Below, in pieces: positions 50,885 to 64,000 of a stretch of 64,000 nucleotides of DNA. The stretch comes from Tetrahymena thermophila SB210 (Eukaryota > Ciliophora > Oligohymenophorea > Hymenostomatida > Tetrahymenidae), in the NCBI RefSeq assembly GCF_000189635.1, contig NW_002476425.1, positions 273,614-337,613 on the forward strand, written 5' to 3'. Both the position numbers and the translations under genes were made by a program. The notes beneath the pieces are model-generated. The model was not told the DNA's origin. It saw only the letters and a program-made list of their open reading frames with translations, and did no database searches. The first letter of the stretch is position 1; the number at the start of each line of letters is the position of its first letter.

Positions 50885-53749
50885 AAAATCTCAAAGCTAA
50901 GAAGAGCAAGCTAAAAAAATAATTCTTAATATAAATAAATAATCAAAAAACAAAATATATATGATATATATACAGTGATTAAATATAGAAACATAATAGA
51001 AAAATAATGAATATATTTTTTAAATTGGTCTTACAAAATACTCAATAAATTATCACTAAATTTACATGTTTTTTTATATAATAATAAATTCATTTTTTCT
51101 ATTATGAGAATTGTAATAAATTGAATTAAATAATTAAGAGAAAAATAAGCAAGTTAATTTTTAAAAATAAATTTTTATAGATTTTATTGTATGTAAGTAA
51201 GTTGATAATTATGATTCAAATAAAATATTTTTATAATTATTAACACAAATGTTTATATTTAGGAATATTTTTTTGGTATATAAATTTCTAAAGTATGTCA
51301 CCGTATTATTCTAAAAAATCTTTTTTTGCTTGTTGTTGCTTTACCTAAAATATACTGAATGGTTTAATGTTCAATCTTTTCATTTTTGAATTTCAATCTT
51401 GTGAACATTATTTATTTTATAAATATTTGAAAAAACAAAAATTCAATTATTTTATGAATTTTAAAGAAGAATTACTTGAGCTCATTAAATCTACAAGAAA
51501 TCAGAAAGAAGTTATTAATTTCTTTTTCACTTTCTTACAATCTTGCAATAGAAAAAAGTCAAAGAGAATAAATTATTTACAATTAAAGATAAGCAATAGG
51601 TTTGTTTGTTTCAGAATTTATTAAAAGAAATAACCTAAAAAAATATTGAATATATAGAAATGAAAAGGTTATAATAGATTATGAGATTATTAAATAGCAC
51701 ATAATTGAAATTTACAATTTTATGAAATAAACAATATTAACCTGTATTACTTTAACAAATTTTAATGAGACTATTATCACTGCAAAAAAGATATTACAAA
51801 AAAACAATAGCGTTTATCAGTATAAATAGGTTTTATTCTTGAAGCTAAAAATATGTAGTATGATAGTATGAAAGAGTTGCAATTGCAATATATTCAATTG
51901 AATAATGTGCTTTAACATAAAAGCGAATTTAAATTTTAGTTTGTTTAAACAATAATATGCTTTTCAAATTCAAAAATATTTATAACATGCTACTTAAAAT
52001 ATAATAAAAATATAGATAAGCATTATTAAAATAAATTTTAAGCTACATTATGAGTAAATTTATATGCTTGAGTATAATAATGATCATAACCCAACCAACA
52101 AGTTTAATTTTTTAATTAAGATTCAACTATTTAAAAAAACAAATGAACGTTAGTTATTTAAAGGTTTTGGATTTAAATATGAAAATAACAATTAAAAAAA
52201 TTTTACTTTAAATTAATTAATAAATTTGAAGATTAAGAGAGCATCAGAGTTTAAAGTGTTTGATTATGTATAATAAATAAATAATTTAATATAATAAATA
52301 ACTTTTAAAATGATAAATCACTTCTTCATGTATGTGAATTTCTTTCAACAAATTTTTCATTTTTTATTTTCCTTATAATTTGAATTAAAATTGAGTGAAA
52401 ATAATTAGAACTTTAGATTTTAAACAGTCAATTGTAAATTTATTTAAAATGAACTTTTATTTATTGAAATAAATTAGATTTGACAAATCTAAACCTTAAA
52501 AAAAAAAATTTTAGATTTAAAAAAATATTTTGTTATAAATATCATTAAGTAATAACCAAAAACATCAAATCTTAAATTTTAATGCTTTATCTCCTCTCTT
52601 TCCCTCAATTTTCCTAAATAAATTAATTTATTTCAAATTTAAAGTGATGAATTTGCTAAAATAATTTATGATATTCAATTTAAAACTTTATTTAAAATTG
52701 TTAAAAATAAAATTTATGATTAAGAAAATTGCTTTTAAAAGATTTAATTAAACTTCAAATAAATAAATTGATTAGTAAATTAAACAATTTAAGAGATTAT
52801 TTTATCAAGTTAATGTAAAATAATTTTTCATAGAAAAAATTACACTTAACATGGCTCTTTTGTAAAATTAAATTTAGAATTTGAGCAACCTAAAAATTTT
52901 TAAATGTGAGTATATTTTAAATTATTTAATTAAATATGAAATAATTTTGTTAAACTGTTTAATCTTTAACTCAATTTAAAAATAAAGCTTACATTTATTT
53001 CTAATAAATAAATTAGATATGAGAAAAAATATTTATTGATCAATTTATAAAAAAAGGAACTTTAAAGATAATTAATTTTTTATGTAAATAATAATGAATA
53101 ATTAATTCAAAATATTTACTTTTTTTAAATCTAACTTAGACGTTTTTGAGTAATTTTTGAAAAGGAAAATAATTTATATTTTTAAATTAAATTAGATTTT
53201 ACTTCATTTTTAAGAAAGCACAAAACAAATTAAATCAATATTTTAAAGTTAGACTTTTTTATTTAAACTAGAATTTAAAATTTTTTGATTTTAAAAAGTT
53301 CTTTTAAATAAATTTAATTAGTTACGTATCAATAAAATAAATAGGCCAAAACTCCTTTTTACTTTTATTGTATTTGTAATGTTTGGATAAAAATAGCATA
53401 AATATATTTAAATAGATACATTAGATAAATTTGGGATTAAATTTGCTTAATATTAGTAAATGAAGCAATATAATGCGCATTAATGATAAAAAAAAGTATA
53501 AAAATGCGAATTTATCAGCTAGATTAAAGAAAACAAATTTAAGTTGGAAATAATTAAAAATAGATATGTATGTATGAATGAGTGAGTGAGTATATGAACA
53601 ATTAATTTATCAATTAATAGAATTCTTTTATTACAACAAAATCTGTTTGAACAATTTTAACTTTTGATTAGAGTAAGGTTCAAATTTTGAGTCGTGAATA
53701 TGAATATAAATTAATTCATGCTATATATACTGCAATTAATTTATCCTTA
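50885..53749. other. Long AT-rich gene-poor region
   Basis: Contains one doubtful frame (51367-51663, listed separately) and little else. The A/T content is among the highest in the window. Confidence 0.45.
51367..51663 (+). CDS. Doubtful small ORF of 98 aa
   Basis: Open from ATG 51367 to TGA 51661 with only three TAA/TAG codons, all near the end. The middle has a soluble look (N-F-K-E-E-L-L-E-L-I-K-S-T-R-N-Q-K-E-V). No upstream or downstream exon identified and no family recognised; a chance frame is possible. Confidence 0.25.
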
Positions 53750-54187
53750 TCAAGATTAAATATCTTTTATATAAATAACCCTAACCTTTGTTAATATTAT
53801 CAATTTAATATATCCAAATCTACTATATTTTGGTTGATTTAGCTTAGCTAAAATTTTTATAGTAGGAAAAACAATGAAAAATGGAATAAGAATAGATAGT
53901 TTAACTTAACGCTGGAAAGAACTCTGATTGATAAAAGAAAGATTAAAACAAATAAACACAAATAACATTTTAATCATTTAGTTAATAATATTATGTAATT
54001 ATTCCAACTGAATATTGTATTATTACCTAATTATCTAATTAACCATGATTTATTTATTTCTTTTATCTTATACTTTTATTAAATGTTCTAAATTTCTATT
54101 TTCCTTTTCTTTCACTTTTCTGGTGCTTCTCTCAGCCGCCTTACATATCTTTAAATTTTTCTTTACTCTATTTGTAGCCTTATCCAT
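53750..54187 (-). CDS. Small basic protein, 3' part uncertain
   Basis: ATG at 54187 in a good AAAATGGA context. The first 40 residues are strongly basic and helical (M-D-K-A-T-N-R-V-K-K-N-L-K-I-C-K-A, then R-K-V-K-E-K-E-N-R-N). The frame continues to TGA at 53752 (145 aa), but after about residue 43 the translation becomes hydrophobic. A good intron (GTATAAG about 54060 to TCAATCAG about 53925) may intervene. Possibly a nucleic-acid-binding or coiled-coil protein; no family recognised. Confidence 0.45.
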
Positions 54188-56069
54188 TTTTATTAACAGA
54201 AAAGTCTAAAAGAAAAATAATTTAATCTTATTTAAAGTTTGTAAATAATCGATGCTCAATTTACTAGTAAACTATATAGAGTATATACATTAATTATTTT
54301 TATATTTTGGTTTGATTTTATTTGATCTATTTAAGTTTTTCAATTTCTATTCTAAAAGTCTATTTATATATTTATTACAACGTCATTTATGCTTCATTCA
54401 TAAGCTAAGTAGCACCAAAATGTCTATAAATAGATCATTAAGTCATATTCATAAAATAAATAAAAGTCTACTTTAAAATCATTTATAGCGAAGCTTATTT
54501 TCAAAAGTTGAAATTGTTTTAAGTTGGATTATTGCGTAGCTTAATTACAAAATTTAAGCAAAATAAATAAAAAATAAGTAATATGTTTGTTTTGTAATAA
54601 ATCTTTATCATTGATTAGGCATAATATTTGTTAGTAAAAATATTAAATATATATGATATATATATATATTTATCTTACTAATATCCAATCAATTTACTGG
54701 GCTTTAAATTACAAAGTAAATAAATAGATGTAAATTTAATCTAGAGAAAAAAATACTTACTTCCACTTAATGTTAATCATAAATAAATAAATTAACAAAT
54801 AGCAAGCAATTGATAATATTCAAGTTTCAAATATATTTTTAAAGCTATTCGTATTTGTTGAATATTTTTAATTGTCTTTAATGTTAAAGCGTAATAACTT
54901 GAAGGACTAATGATTAAATGACAACTAATAAAAATAATGAAAATTTATTTTAAAACTTTATTAATTATTAACTGAAAAAGTATTATATTTTTTCTTCTTA
55001 CAATATAGAAAGAGGTTCTATGAAATAATAATCGTAAAATATTTTTAAATTTAGATGGAAAATAAAACAATAAAATTGATAAAGCATTTTTAAATAGAAA
55101 TTTTAAGCCAAATTTACAATAATTCTAAAGTAAGATAAAACATGTAATTAAATTATAGTAATAATAACACATTTCTATAAAATAATATTTAATAGAATTA
55201 GATAAAATTTTAAATAAATAAAAGAATGAATTTGAAAATTAGATAGAGTTTTATGTATTTATAATCTATAAACACAAAATAATAATAAATACTATTGTTA
55301 ATTGTATATTTTAGAAGTTATAATCAATATAAATAAATTTATATTTATAATGAATATTAATTACAAACGAATTATAATAATTATTAATGACGATCTAGAT
55401 ATACAATCAACGTATGTTAAAGTAGATCAAATAGATATAATAAAACAAAACATTAATAGAGATTTATAATGATTATAAAAAGGTATTTATAATATATACT
55501 AAAATAGATTTATAACAATTATTAAATTATTTTTATAGGGAATCTAAAATAACTAAATGAATACTTAAGAGATTACGAATGAATATTTGGATATATTAGT
55601 TTCTAAAATAAGATTGGTAAAGATTATTAAAGATAAGTATTTGTCTATATAAAAGTGGATTTATAAATGAATGGTAAAATGTGCATAAAAACAGATTTAT
55701 AATTTGTATTAAAAGAGATTTCATTAATAATTGAAAGGATTTATAGTGAATATTGAATAATTTTAGGTTGAAGAAATCAAAAGAATACAATACATTTAAT
55801 ATGAAATATAAATGCAAGTGTTTATTAATATAAGCTTAATATAATTGATACAAGGAATAGTAGAGTTATTATATGGTTTATTTTTCATTTATTAATTAAT
55901 ATATTAGTTTATACATAATTCTAGTATATGTTGAAATTAAATAGTAAATTAAACTAGCTTATTAGTAAATTTGTCAGTTTTTACTTTTTATTTATTTATT
56001 TATTTATGAATTTACTCGAAAATCTATTTATATTTATTAATTTATTATTCTATTAGTAATTTGTTTATC
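54188..56069. other. AT-rich spacer
   Basis: No gene seen. Contains an AT microsatellite near 54645-54672 and TTTA tetranucleotide tracts near 55988. Confidence 0.5.
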
Positions 56070-56435
56070 TCAGAAGATATGGTCTGAGCTGCCTTCAGAG
56101 TAGCAATCATGTTGGTTTTGCATGTTTTCTATGTTTCTCTTCATGCCAATTATATAATGGAAAAGCTCATTGACAGAAGCGAAGTTAGAAGGAGAGTCAT
56201 TAATACCTTCATTACCAAGTTTGCATCTTCTAAATTTGCTTTATTATTCAGAGAGACCACAATTTTGGAAGATGTAAATATCCCAAGCTTCTTGGTTGTA
56301 AATGTCGTAATAAGATTAATCGATCACTTCAATATCTTCAAATTTATTCCAGTGGCCATTATCGCAAATCATTTAAAGGAGTAAGTTGCAATGGTCGAGA
56401 CATTATTGCTTGTATTGTTAAATCTTGAAGTCCAT
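56070..56435 (-). CDS. Small unknown protein, 121 aa
   Basis: Single ciliate-code exon from ATG 56435 to TGA 56072-56070. Composition is clearly protein-like, with several Cys, Asp and Trp residues: C-L-D-H-C-N-L-L-L-Q-M-I-C, W-N-K-F-E-D-I-E-V-I-D, Y-N-Q-E-A-W-D-I-Y-I-F and N-F-A-S-V-N-E-L-F-H-Y-I-I-G-M. Six TAA/TAG glutamines break it in the standard code, so a standard-code search sees only the antisense frame at 56109-56384. It could be a fragment of a larger family member, since no introns or neighbours were found. Function unknown. Confidence 0.55.
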
Positions 56436-58325
56436 TTTATAAGTATTTAATATCAATTATTTGGTTTATATTCTGTGTATTATGCCAGTTCAAATTATTT
56501 TTGTTTAGCAGTTTAGATTGTTAATTAATTAATAAGACTTAGTAATTAATTATTCAGGTTGATGGTTTATTAGTATGTATGTGCGTATGTATATATACGT
56601 TTATTTTATTCAATGAGAAAGTGTGGCGGAGTATTTAATTAGATTTTTTTACTAATTAATTTGTTTGATTTTAATTTAAAAAAATTATAACAAGAGAGAA
56701 CAATTGCGAGCAGACATTTAATGTGAGAAGGAAAACAATGTGATGCAATTAGTTTAATTATTGCAAATAAATAATATGCAAATAAACAATTATTCTTAAT
56801 CAATATGCAATGCGTCAGATCATTGTCGATTTCAAATGATATAATAATTTCTATTTTTAGCAGAGTGACGAATAAAATTAAAAATTCTTGTAATCTATGA
56901 GTCACACCAAATTATTATTTAATTTGTTAATTGCCTATATTACATTCATTTATTGATTAGAATCTCTTTATCAAATTCAATCAATCATATCCTAATTTTC
57001 TATGCATGCGCACATCCTCATTTTTGTTAAGCTTAGGGTTTCATTAGAAAGCATTAGAATTTAAAAAACTAAATAAACATAAGTTAAGAGAGTTAGAATA
57101 TATCAAATAGTATTTAGATGATCAAACAAACAATAAACATATATCTAGAATTTGAAATCAGTAAAATATTAAGTTAATTTTTGTGAAATAACTTAATTAA
57201 AAAAGTAACTTACTTAAATTTCACAACCACATTTTTAGGTGGGTTATTTTTAATTGCTAATTATGGCTTGTTAGACAGCAAAAGAGGCCTGATAAACTTT
57301 ATGAAAGATGGTAACTAAAGATATAGTAAGCTATGAATGCATCTGATTTGATTGTAAAATAAACATAATGTAAGAGTAAGATATAAATAATGTACTTACT
57401 TAAGTAAGTAAATAAATAAAAAATTTCATAGAAATTGGTATAGACATATATATAAGAATGGAATAAATTTCTAATTAATCTACTAATAATAAGCAAAGCA
57501 ACTAGATCATTTAAAGAAGCAGAGTGTATTATTCAGAGCAAATCATAAATTTAGAATATCTACTATTTTTTCTATTACAAGAGTATATTCTATGCTATTT
57601 CTCTTTTAGCTATATTTCTATTACCTGTTACTGATGGTTTACTCGGTCATGATTTAGGACGGACCACTAACCAGTATTTAGTGAAGTCTATCAAATCAGA
57701 GTAAGAATTAGATAATCAAAAAAATTAACTTCAAATTGTTAAGTTAAGCCTGAAATGAAGATAAAAGTTGATTGAAAATGTGATTTATAATATTTCTCTT
57801 TTCTTTTAACGTTGAAAAAAATTGGTAAGTCACCCAGAAAATTCAAGGTATATACGATTGATGAAATGTGATTATTAATTTATTATTTACTGGCAAGCAT
57901 TCTAATTAAAAATAAGGAGTTTTATTTCTGCATAAATATATGCGTTTGGTGCAAAGGTATTTATTTACATTGATATCACATAATTTATTTATGTTGTTTC
58001 AAATAAAAAACTTGCATTTATTTATTATAAGTTGCTGGTTTTTATTCTAGGGCATAAGGGACAATTTGATTTAAGGCTAACAATTTCTTAAAGATAAATA
58101 AATAGTTTTTTCTTTCAAATTTATTCACTCCTTTTTGTTATTTATTTGTTAGTTTTTGTCTCCAAATTTATAAAAGACTCATTACGTAATTCTAAATTTT
58201 TAGTGCGTAAGTTTTAATAAATCTGATTGATAGATTTTAAATAAATCTTATATGCTTCAAGAAATTAGATTTTGTTTCAATTTGAAATTTCAAAATATTA
58301 ATTTTGCTGCAATTTCTTCTGCTAA
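56436..58325. other. AT-rich region with one less AT-rich patch
   Basis: Mostly without signal. At 57500-57775 (+) a frame ending in TGA gives a hydrophobic then hydrophilic translation, including L-L-A-I-F-L-L-P-V-T-D-G and G-H-D-L-G-R-T-T-N-Q-Y. It has no ATG or borders, so it may be an exon or a decayed gene. Confidence 0.35.
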
Positions 58326-58600
58326 TCACTTTTTCCATAGATATTCTTTAAAACTTCTTTGATTTTCTTCAAATACTTTATAAAAGAATAACAATTGTTC
58401 GAAAAAGTTTTCTGATAATTTTGCCTCTTCTTTTAATTTTATTACACGTAATAAAAAGCAATTATATCATAAGGGATCGTATTTATATATGAAATTTAAT
58501 CTATAAAAGAATGTCACTATTATGTATTATTAAGAGCTAAACGATGCATCTAAATTATCTTGGTTTGCACTGATTAATATCCAAACAAAATACTCTTGAG
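58326..58600 (-). pseudogene. Exon-like fragments, possibly a decayed gene
   Basis: Two minus-strand segments have protein-like translations. One at about 58590-58475 contains W-I-L-I-S-A-N-Q-D-N-L-D-A-S and the other, 58466-58326, ends E-E-N-Q-R-S-F-K-E-Y-L-W-K-K before TGA. They are in different frames with a TGA between them and no clear ATG or donor/acceptor pair. Either a small spliced gene I could not assemble or a remnant. Confidence 0.3.
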
Positions 58601-59830
58601 TAAAAAAACAAACAAGAAGTAATAGTAGAAAACAAAATTAATTTCTGTTATTTCAAGTATGGTCATCACTTTGCAATTATAGACAAAAATTTACTCAATT
58701 TGATCATATAAATTTACTCAATTTCGCCACAGAAATTATACCCAGCTAGTCATCTACAAAAGAATCAATTATTACCTAAATCTCAATAAAATAGAAAGCG
58801 AAATTTATATCAATAACAGAAAAATAAATAAACAAAGAAAATTAATAATAAATCTATAGAGGAGTTTTCAAGAAATCTATTTAAAATGAAATCTCTAACA
58901 AACAATTAACAATACCAGTTGCTATTTTTTAAATATTATTTTTTATTTTTCATTTTTCTTAATTACCTTGTAACTATTTTTATGAAATTTAGCTCTTTCA
59001 TATGACTTCTTAGGAAAATTTAATATTAAATTCTGATTTTATAACGCATTTTAAATCAACTTGATGAAAGAATATATCATTAACAAAGCCATATAACATT
59101 TCCAATATTGAGAGTAGAATATTCTGTTTGTTCTATAGTTGCTAAAAAGCATAGCTTCTGATTTTTGATAATACTTTAATGTAAAAAGCAAATGTGTAGA
59201 ATATAAATGTTATTTTAAAGGATTTATATTAAAAAAGTAATATAATCCTTTTTTAGTCGAACGCAATGAATTAAAGTGAACATTTAATTGATATTGAAAA
59301 TATTATTAACTCAAATTAGAATAGTTATTAAATATATGTAAATTATAATGCAATAGATAAATATCAAATCAAATTATCATAGAGTTACTTTTTATTCAGT
59401 TATTTTTATTCTGTGCATAAGCAAGTAAGGAAATAAGTTTATAAGAACTAATTTTTAGTTTTTTATATAAATTATAATAAAAGTTAAATAATTAAATATT
59501 TACTAAAATATATTTTGTGCAACTTCCTAAACGAAGTAAACAAATCCGCATTTGATCAGATCTGATTAACTAACTAACTAGTTATATACTTATTTATGGT
59601 TGAATTTTTTTTAATTTTTAATTTTACGCACACCGGTTTTTATTAAACAAATTCTTTAAAAAATGAACGAATGTCAATTCATTTTAAATAATTTTGATGA
59701 TGATGCATAGTAACTATTAGACAATGAGTGATGTCATAAAATCAACTGCATAATAATATTTCTAAATATAGTTTATAAAAAATAATTAATAAGAAAGTAA
59801 AATAAATCTTTTTGTTTCATTTAATAATAG

Positions 59831-60011
59831 TCAATCATCACAATTTTTTAAATTTATTATTTCTTACCCATCTTCTTTGAATTTATCTTTATGTATTTCT
59901 TATAATTCCTTAACTACTTCTTTCATAATAATTTCAAATTTTTTTGTTATAAAATTAAATTGATATTCTTGTTAATAAAAATACTCTTAGAAAAAATATT
60001 GTAATAACTTT
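59831..60011 (-). CDS. Probable terminal exon of an unplaced gene
   Basis: Begins after an acceptor-like ATAATAG, reads 60 codons (Y-F-Y-Q-Q-E-Y-Q-F-N-F, M-K-E-V-V-K-E-L-Q-E-I-H-K-D-K-F-K-E-D) and ends N-L-K-N-C-D-D before TGA. The charged helical composition is unlike background. A candidate upstream exon with I-E-N-K-Y-E-F-L-I-K-R-K lies at about 60120-60060 but the frames do not join cleanly. Gene start not found. Confidence 0.35.
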
Positions 60012-61028
60012 CTATTATATCATTTAATTATCAACAAAAACTAAATTGCATGATTAATTATAAACAAATTTTCTTTTTATTAAAAATTCATATTTATTTT
60101 CAATATTATTTTTGTTTGTGTTAAAATTTTTCTCTAAACATTAAAAAAAGAAAGAAAGAATAGTTTATTGATAAATTAAATAATCAGCAAATTAGCATCA
60201 GATTTGTTATTAAAAAATATTTTTATATAAAATGAAATAAATAAATTTTTCAATAATAAAATTATTATAATTAAAATATAGAATTATTTGTGAACAAATA
60301 AATAACCAAAAATAATTTTTTTTATTAAATGAATTTACATGAGATAAAGTTTTCAAATAAATATTGTTCTTATTTTTAAAAATAACTCTATCGCTGAAAA
60401 AATTAGAAATTTTTATTTAAATATATTTCAATTAAAATTTAGATATAAAAAGTTATATTTTGCAACAATCTATATATATACATTTTTCAAAAACAAACAA
60501 GCAAACAAATATTAAAAAAATTTGTTTATTTATTTTTGATCTCTCCTTAAAAATTAAACATAATTAAAATTAATTTTTAGTTATAATTTATTTATAAAAC
60601 AAAGCAAATTTATTTTCTATTTTATTTTTTAATCTTTTGATTTATTTAAATTAAAAAAAATATTAAAACAAAAGAAATTTTTTAATAAATTAATATAAGA
60701 AAAACAAATTAATAAAATGCTAAAATATCTAGGCGCAATTATTAAAAAAATTAATGAATGAATTGTTTTTTTTTAAATAAAATACAAGAAAAACAATTTA
60801 TTTGGATTAATGTAAATTAATTATTGTGTTTTTAAATAACTTTGACAAATTCTAATTAAAATAAAAAAAATTTTAATTTTTATTTATAGATTAATTAATT
60901 TGAATTAGCTCAGAAATAAATCATGCCAATAATTATCTTAATTTTCTTTTAATATGTAAAGAACTTCTTTACTTTACTGAAGTAGTTTTATAATTAATTT
61001 ATTAAAAATTTAATTTAGCATCTGGTTA
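60012..61028. other. AT-rich spacer
   Basis: Very A/T-rich, no convincing gene beyond the possible upstream exon noted for the 59831-60011 fragment. Presumed promoter of the last gene at its right end. Confidence 0.45.
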
Positions 61029-61586
61029 ATGACAGGAAAAAAATAACAACCTGTTAAGGGTTTTAATGTTAAAGGTATGATTTTGGCTTTAAAAGGTTTC
61101 GGTTTAAGTCATGGACTAGTTATGAGAACAATGGAAAAATTAGGATTGCCTATCTCATATAATTTGATTACTGAAACTATGACCAACTGGAAAAATGATT
61201 AGTTAGTTGGAAACTTGGATTTAAAAAAATACCTTGATTTAATGGAATTGAGAAGAACTGATCCTGACGCATATTATAAAAAGCTCAATACTTACAAAAG
61301 AGATAAATTAGAAACTCGAAATTCTAAATGGAAAAATAAGGTTTTTAGTCTATAAAATGTTTTAAGTACAAGCAAACTTTCATCATCAAGCAATAATTAG
61401 AATTCCTAATTACTCAGCAAGAAGTAAAAAAGCATGCAAAGTATCTCTCCTCATAAACTTAGACATGAAAATCACCAATAAAGTATCAATTAAATTACTT
61501 TCTAAAAATTAATGAATAAAAAATGCTTTTTTAAATAAAAGAACAATTTAATTCAAATATTGTCAGCATCTCTTAGAAAAAAATGA
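61029..61586 (+). CDS. Unknown protein, telomere-proximal gene (first reading frame)
   Basis: ATG 61029 to TGA 61584, 185 aa unspliced. Residues 1-110 are convincingly coding: V-K-G-M-I-L-A-L-K-G-F-G-L-S-H-G-L-V, M-E-K-L-G-L-P-I-S-Y-N-L-I-T-E-T-M and L-M-E-L-R-R-T-D-P-D-A-Y-Y-K-K-L. Then comes a Ser/Gln-rich stretch. The last 30 codons look less like protein. The stop overlaps the ATG of a second convincing frame (61583), so the two are probably exons of one gene. The best junction I find is donor GTAAAAAAG near 61426 to acceptor TTGTCAG at 61566, which keeps frame. Function unknown. Confidence 0.55.
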
Positions 61587-61858
61587 GTTTTGAACGTGAT
61601 TCAGATTTTGAAGATCTCCAATCAGAATCAGGAGAAGATGATTTTCGTGTTTTTGACTAAAAATATATTAAAAAATCTGATTTTGGCAAATTAGATAAAA
61701 ATCACTCTAAAATAATGCATGGTTCATCAACAAAAATTGTAAAAAATTAATTTATTTTTTAAAGTTATTTAGTTAAAAATTTTTTAAATAAACAAACAAA
61801 TCTAGATTCCTAAATTGAAAATTATAAGTAAGAGGCCAAATAAATTTTAATGAACTGA
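61583..61858 (+). CDS. Second frame of the telomere-proximal gene (acidic exon)
   Basis: Opens at ATG 61583, one base before the TGA of the preceding frame. It begins with a strongly acidic stretch (E-R-D-S-D-F-E-D-L, then G-E-D-D-F-R-V-F-D), followed by K-S-D-F-G-K-L-D-K-N-H-S-K. After about 61735 the composition becomes AT-biased; a short intron (GTAAAAAATT about 61739 to TTATTTAG about 61772) may precede the true end. The unspliced stop is TGA 61856-61858. More likely a 3' exon of the 61029 gene than a separate gene; frameshifting is a third option. Confidence 0.45.
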
Positions 61859-63631
<1,773 letters not shown>

Positions 63632-64000
63632 GGGGTTGGGGTTGGGGTTGGGGTTGGGGTTGGGGTTGGGGTTGGGGTTGGGGTTGGGGGTCGGGGTTGG
63701 GGTTGGGGTTGGGGTTGGGGTTGGGGTTGGGGTTGGGGTTGGGGTTGGGGTTGGGGTTGGGGTTGGGGTTGGGGTTGGGGTTGGGGTTGGGGTTGGGGTT
63801 GGGGTTGGGGTTGGGGTTGGGGTTGGGGTTGGGGTTGGGGTTGGGGTTGGGGTTGGGGTTGGGGTTGGGGTTGGGGTTGGGGTTGGGGTTGGGGTTGGGG
63901 TTGGGGTTGGGGTTGGGGTTGGGGTTGGGGTTGGGGTTGGGGTTGGGGTTGGGGTTGGGGTTGGGGTTGGGGTTGGGGTTGGGGTTGGGGTTGGGGTTGG
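63632..64000 (+). repeat. Telomere, (TTGGGG)n
   Basis: Begins at CGGGGTT and continues to the end of the window as GGGGTT units, the Tetrahymena-type telomeric repeat. Its orientation makes this the right end of a chromosome. One variant unit, GGGGGTC, occurs at 63686-63692. At least 369 bp are present and the array is cut by the window edge. Confidence 0.98.

Noticed and set aside
56109-56384. 91-aa plus-strand frame
   Set aside because: Antisense to the 56070-56435 gene, which has the better composition.

Overview
The window is the right-hand end of a macronuclear chromosome of a Tetrahymena-type ciliate. It ends in about 369 bases of uninterrupted TTGGGG telomere (63632-64000). Every convincing gene reads through only if TAA and TAG mean glutamine and TGA is the sole stop. 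Non-coding DNA is extremely AT-rich and introns are short, AT-rich and GT-AG. Standard-code open frames are therefore misleading here: most genes below are broken into pieces, or invisible, under the standard code. All gene models were spliced by eye from frame continuity and splice signals. Small-exon boundaries and gene ends in AT-rich DNA are the weakest part.

Left part (1-20 kb): a RAP-domain protein on + (1-2003); a long Asn/Gln-rich protein on - (2488-5916); a 358-bp unit repeated three times (about 6870-7940); a giant secreted or type-I membrane protein with beta-propeller-like repeats and a cadherin-like tail domain on + (8559-13758), interrupted by one in-frame TGA; a short relative of the Asn/Gln-rich protein on - (14542-15213); and a leucine-rich-repeat gene on - (16535-19493) in which nearly every repeat is its own exon of about 90 nt with identical phase.

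Middle (20-45 kb): an unresolved - strand gene (20.2-20.8 kb), a ciliate protein with a probable helical DNA-binding domain (20963-21822), and an Asn/Ser-rich protein (24537-25949). Three tandem copies of a 2OG-Fe(II) oxygenase gene follow (29803-32106, 32875-35178, 36020-38334). Each copy has the same E2F-like TTTGGCGC site exactly 119 bp before its proposed start codon. Then come a SET-domain lysine methyltransferase on + (39554-41677), a probable axonemal PG-rich-repeat protein on - (about 42.9-44.3 kb), and a small unknown gene on - (44371-45061).

Right part (45-64 kb) is gene-poor: an unknown nuclear-looking protein on + (47184-48585), a secreted Cys-rich stanniocalcin-like protein on + (50366-50884), two small unknown - strand genes (53750-54187, 56070-56435), scattered exon-like fragments, and a last gene or overlapping gene pair on + (61029-61858) less than 2 kb from the telomere. 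Microsatellites and local duplications become frequent towards the end. No tRNA, rRNA, transposon or CRISPR array was recognised. There is no operon logic: genes are monocistronic, and the only clear functional cluster is the oxygenase triplet.
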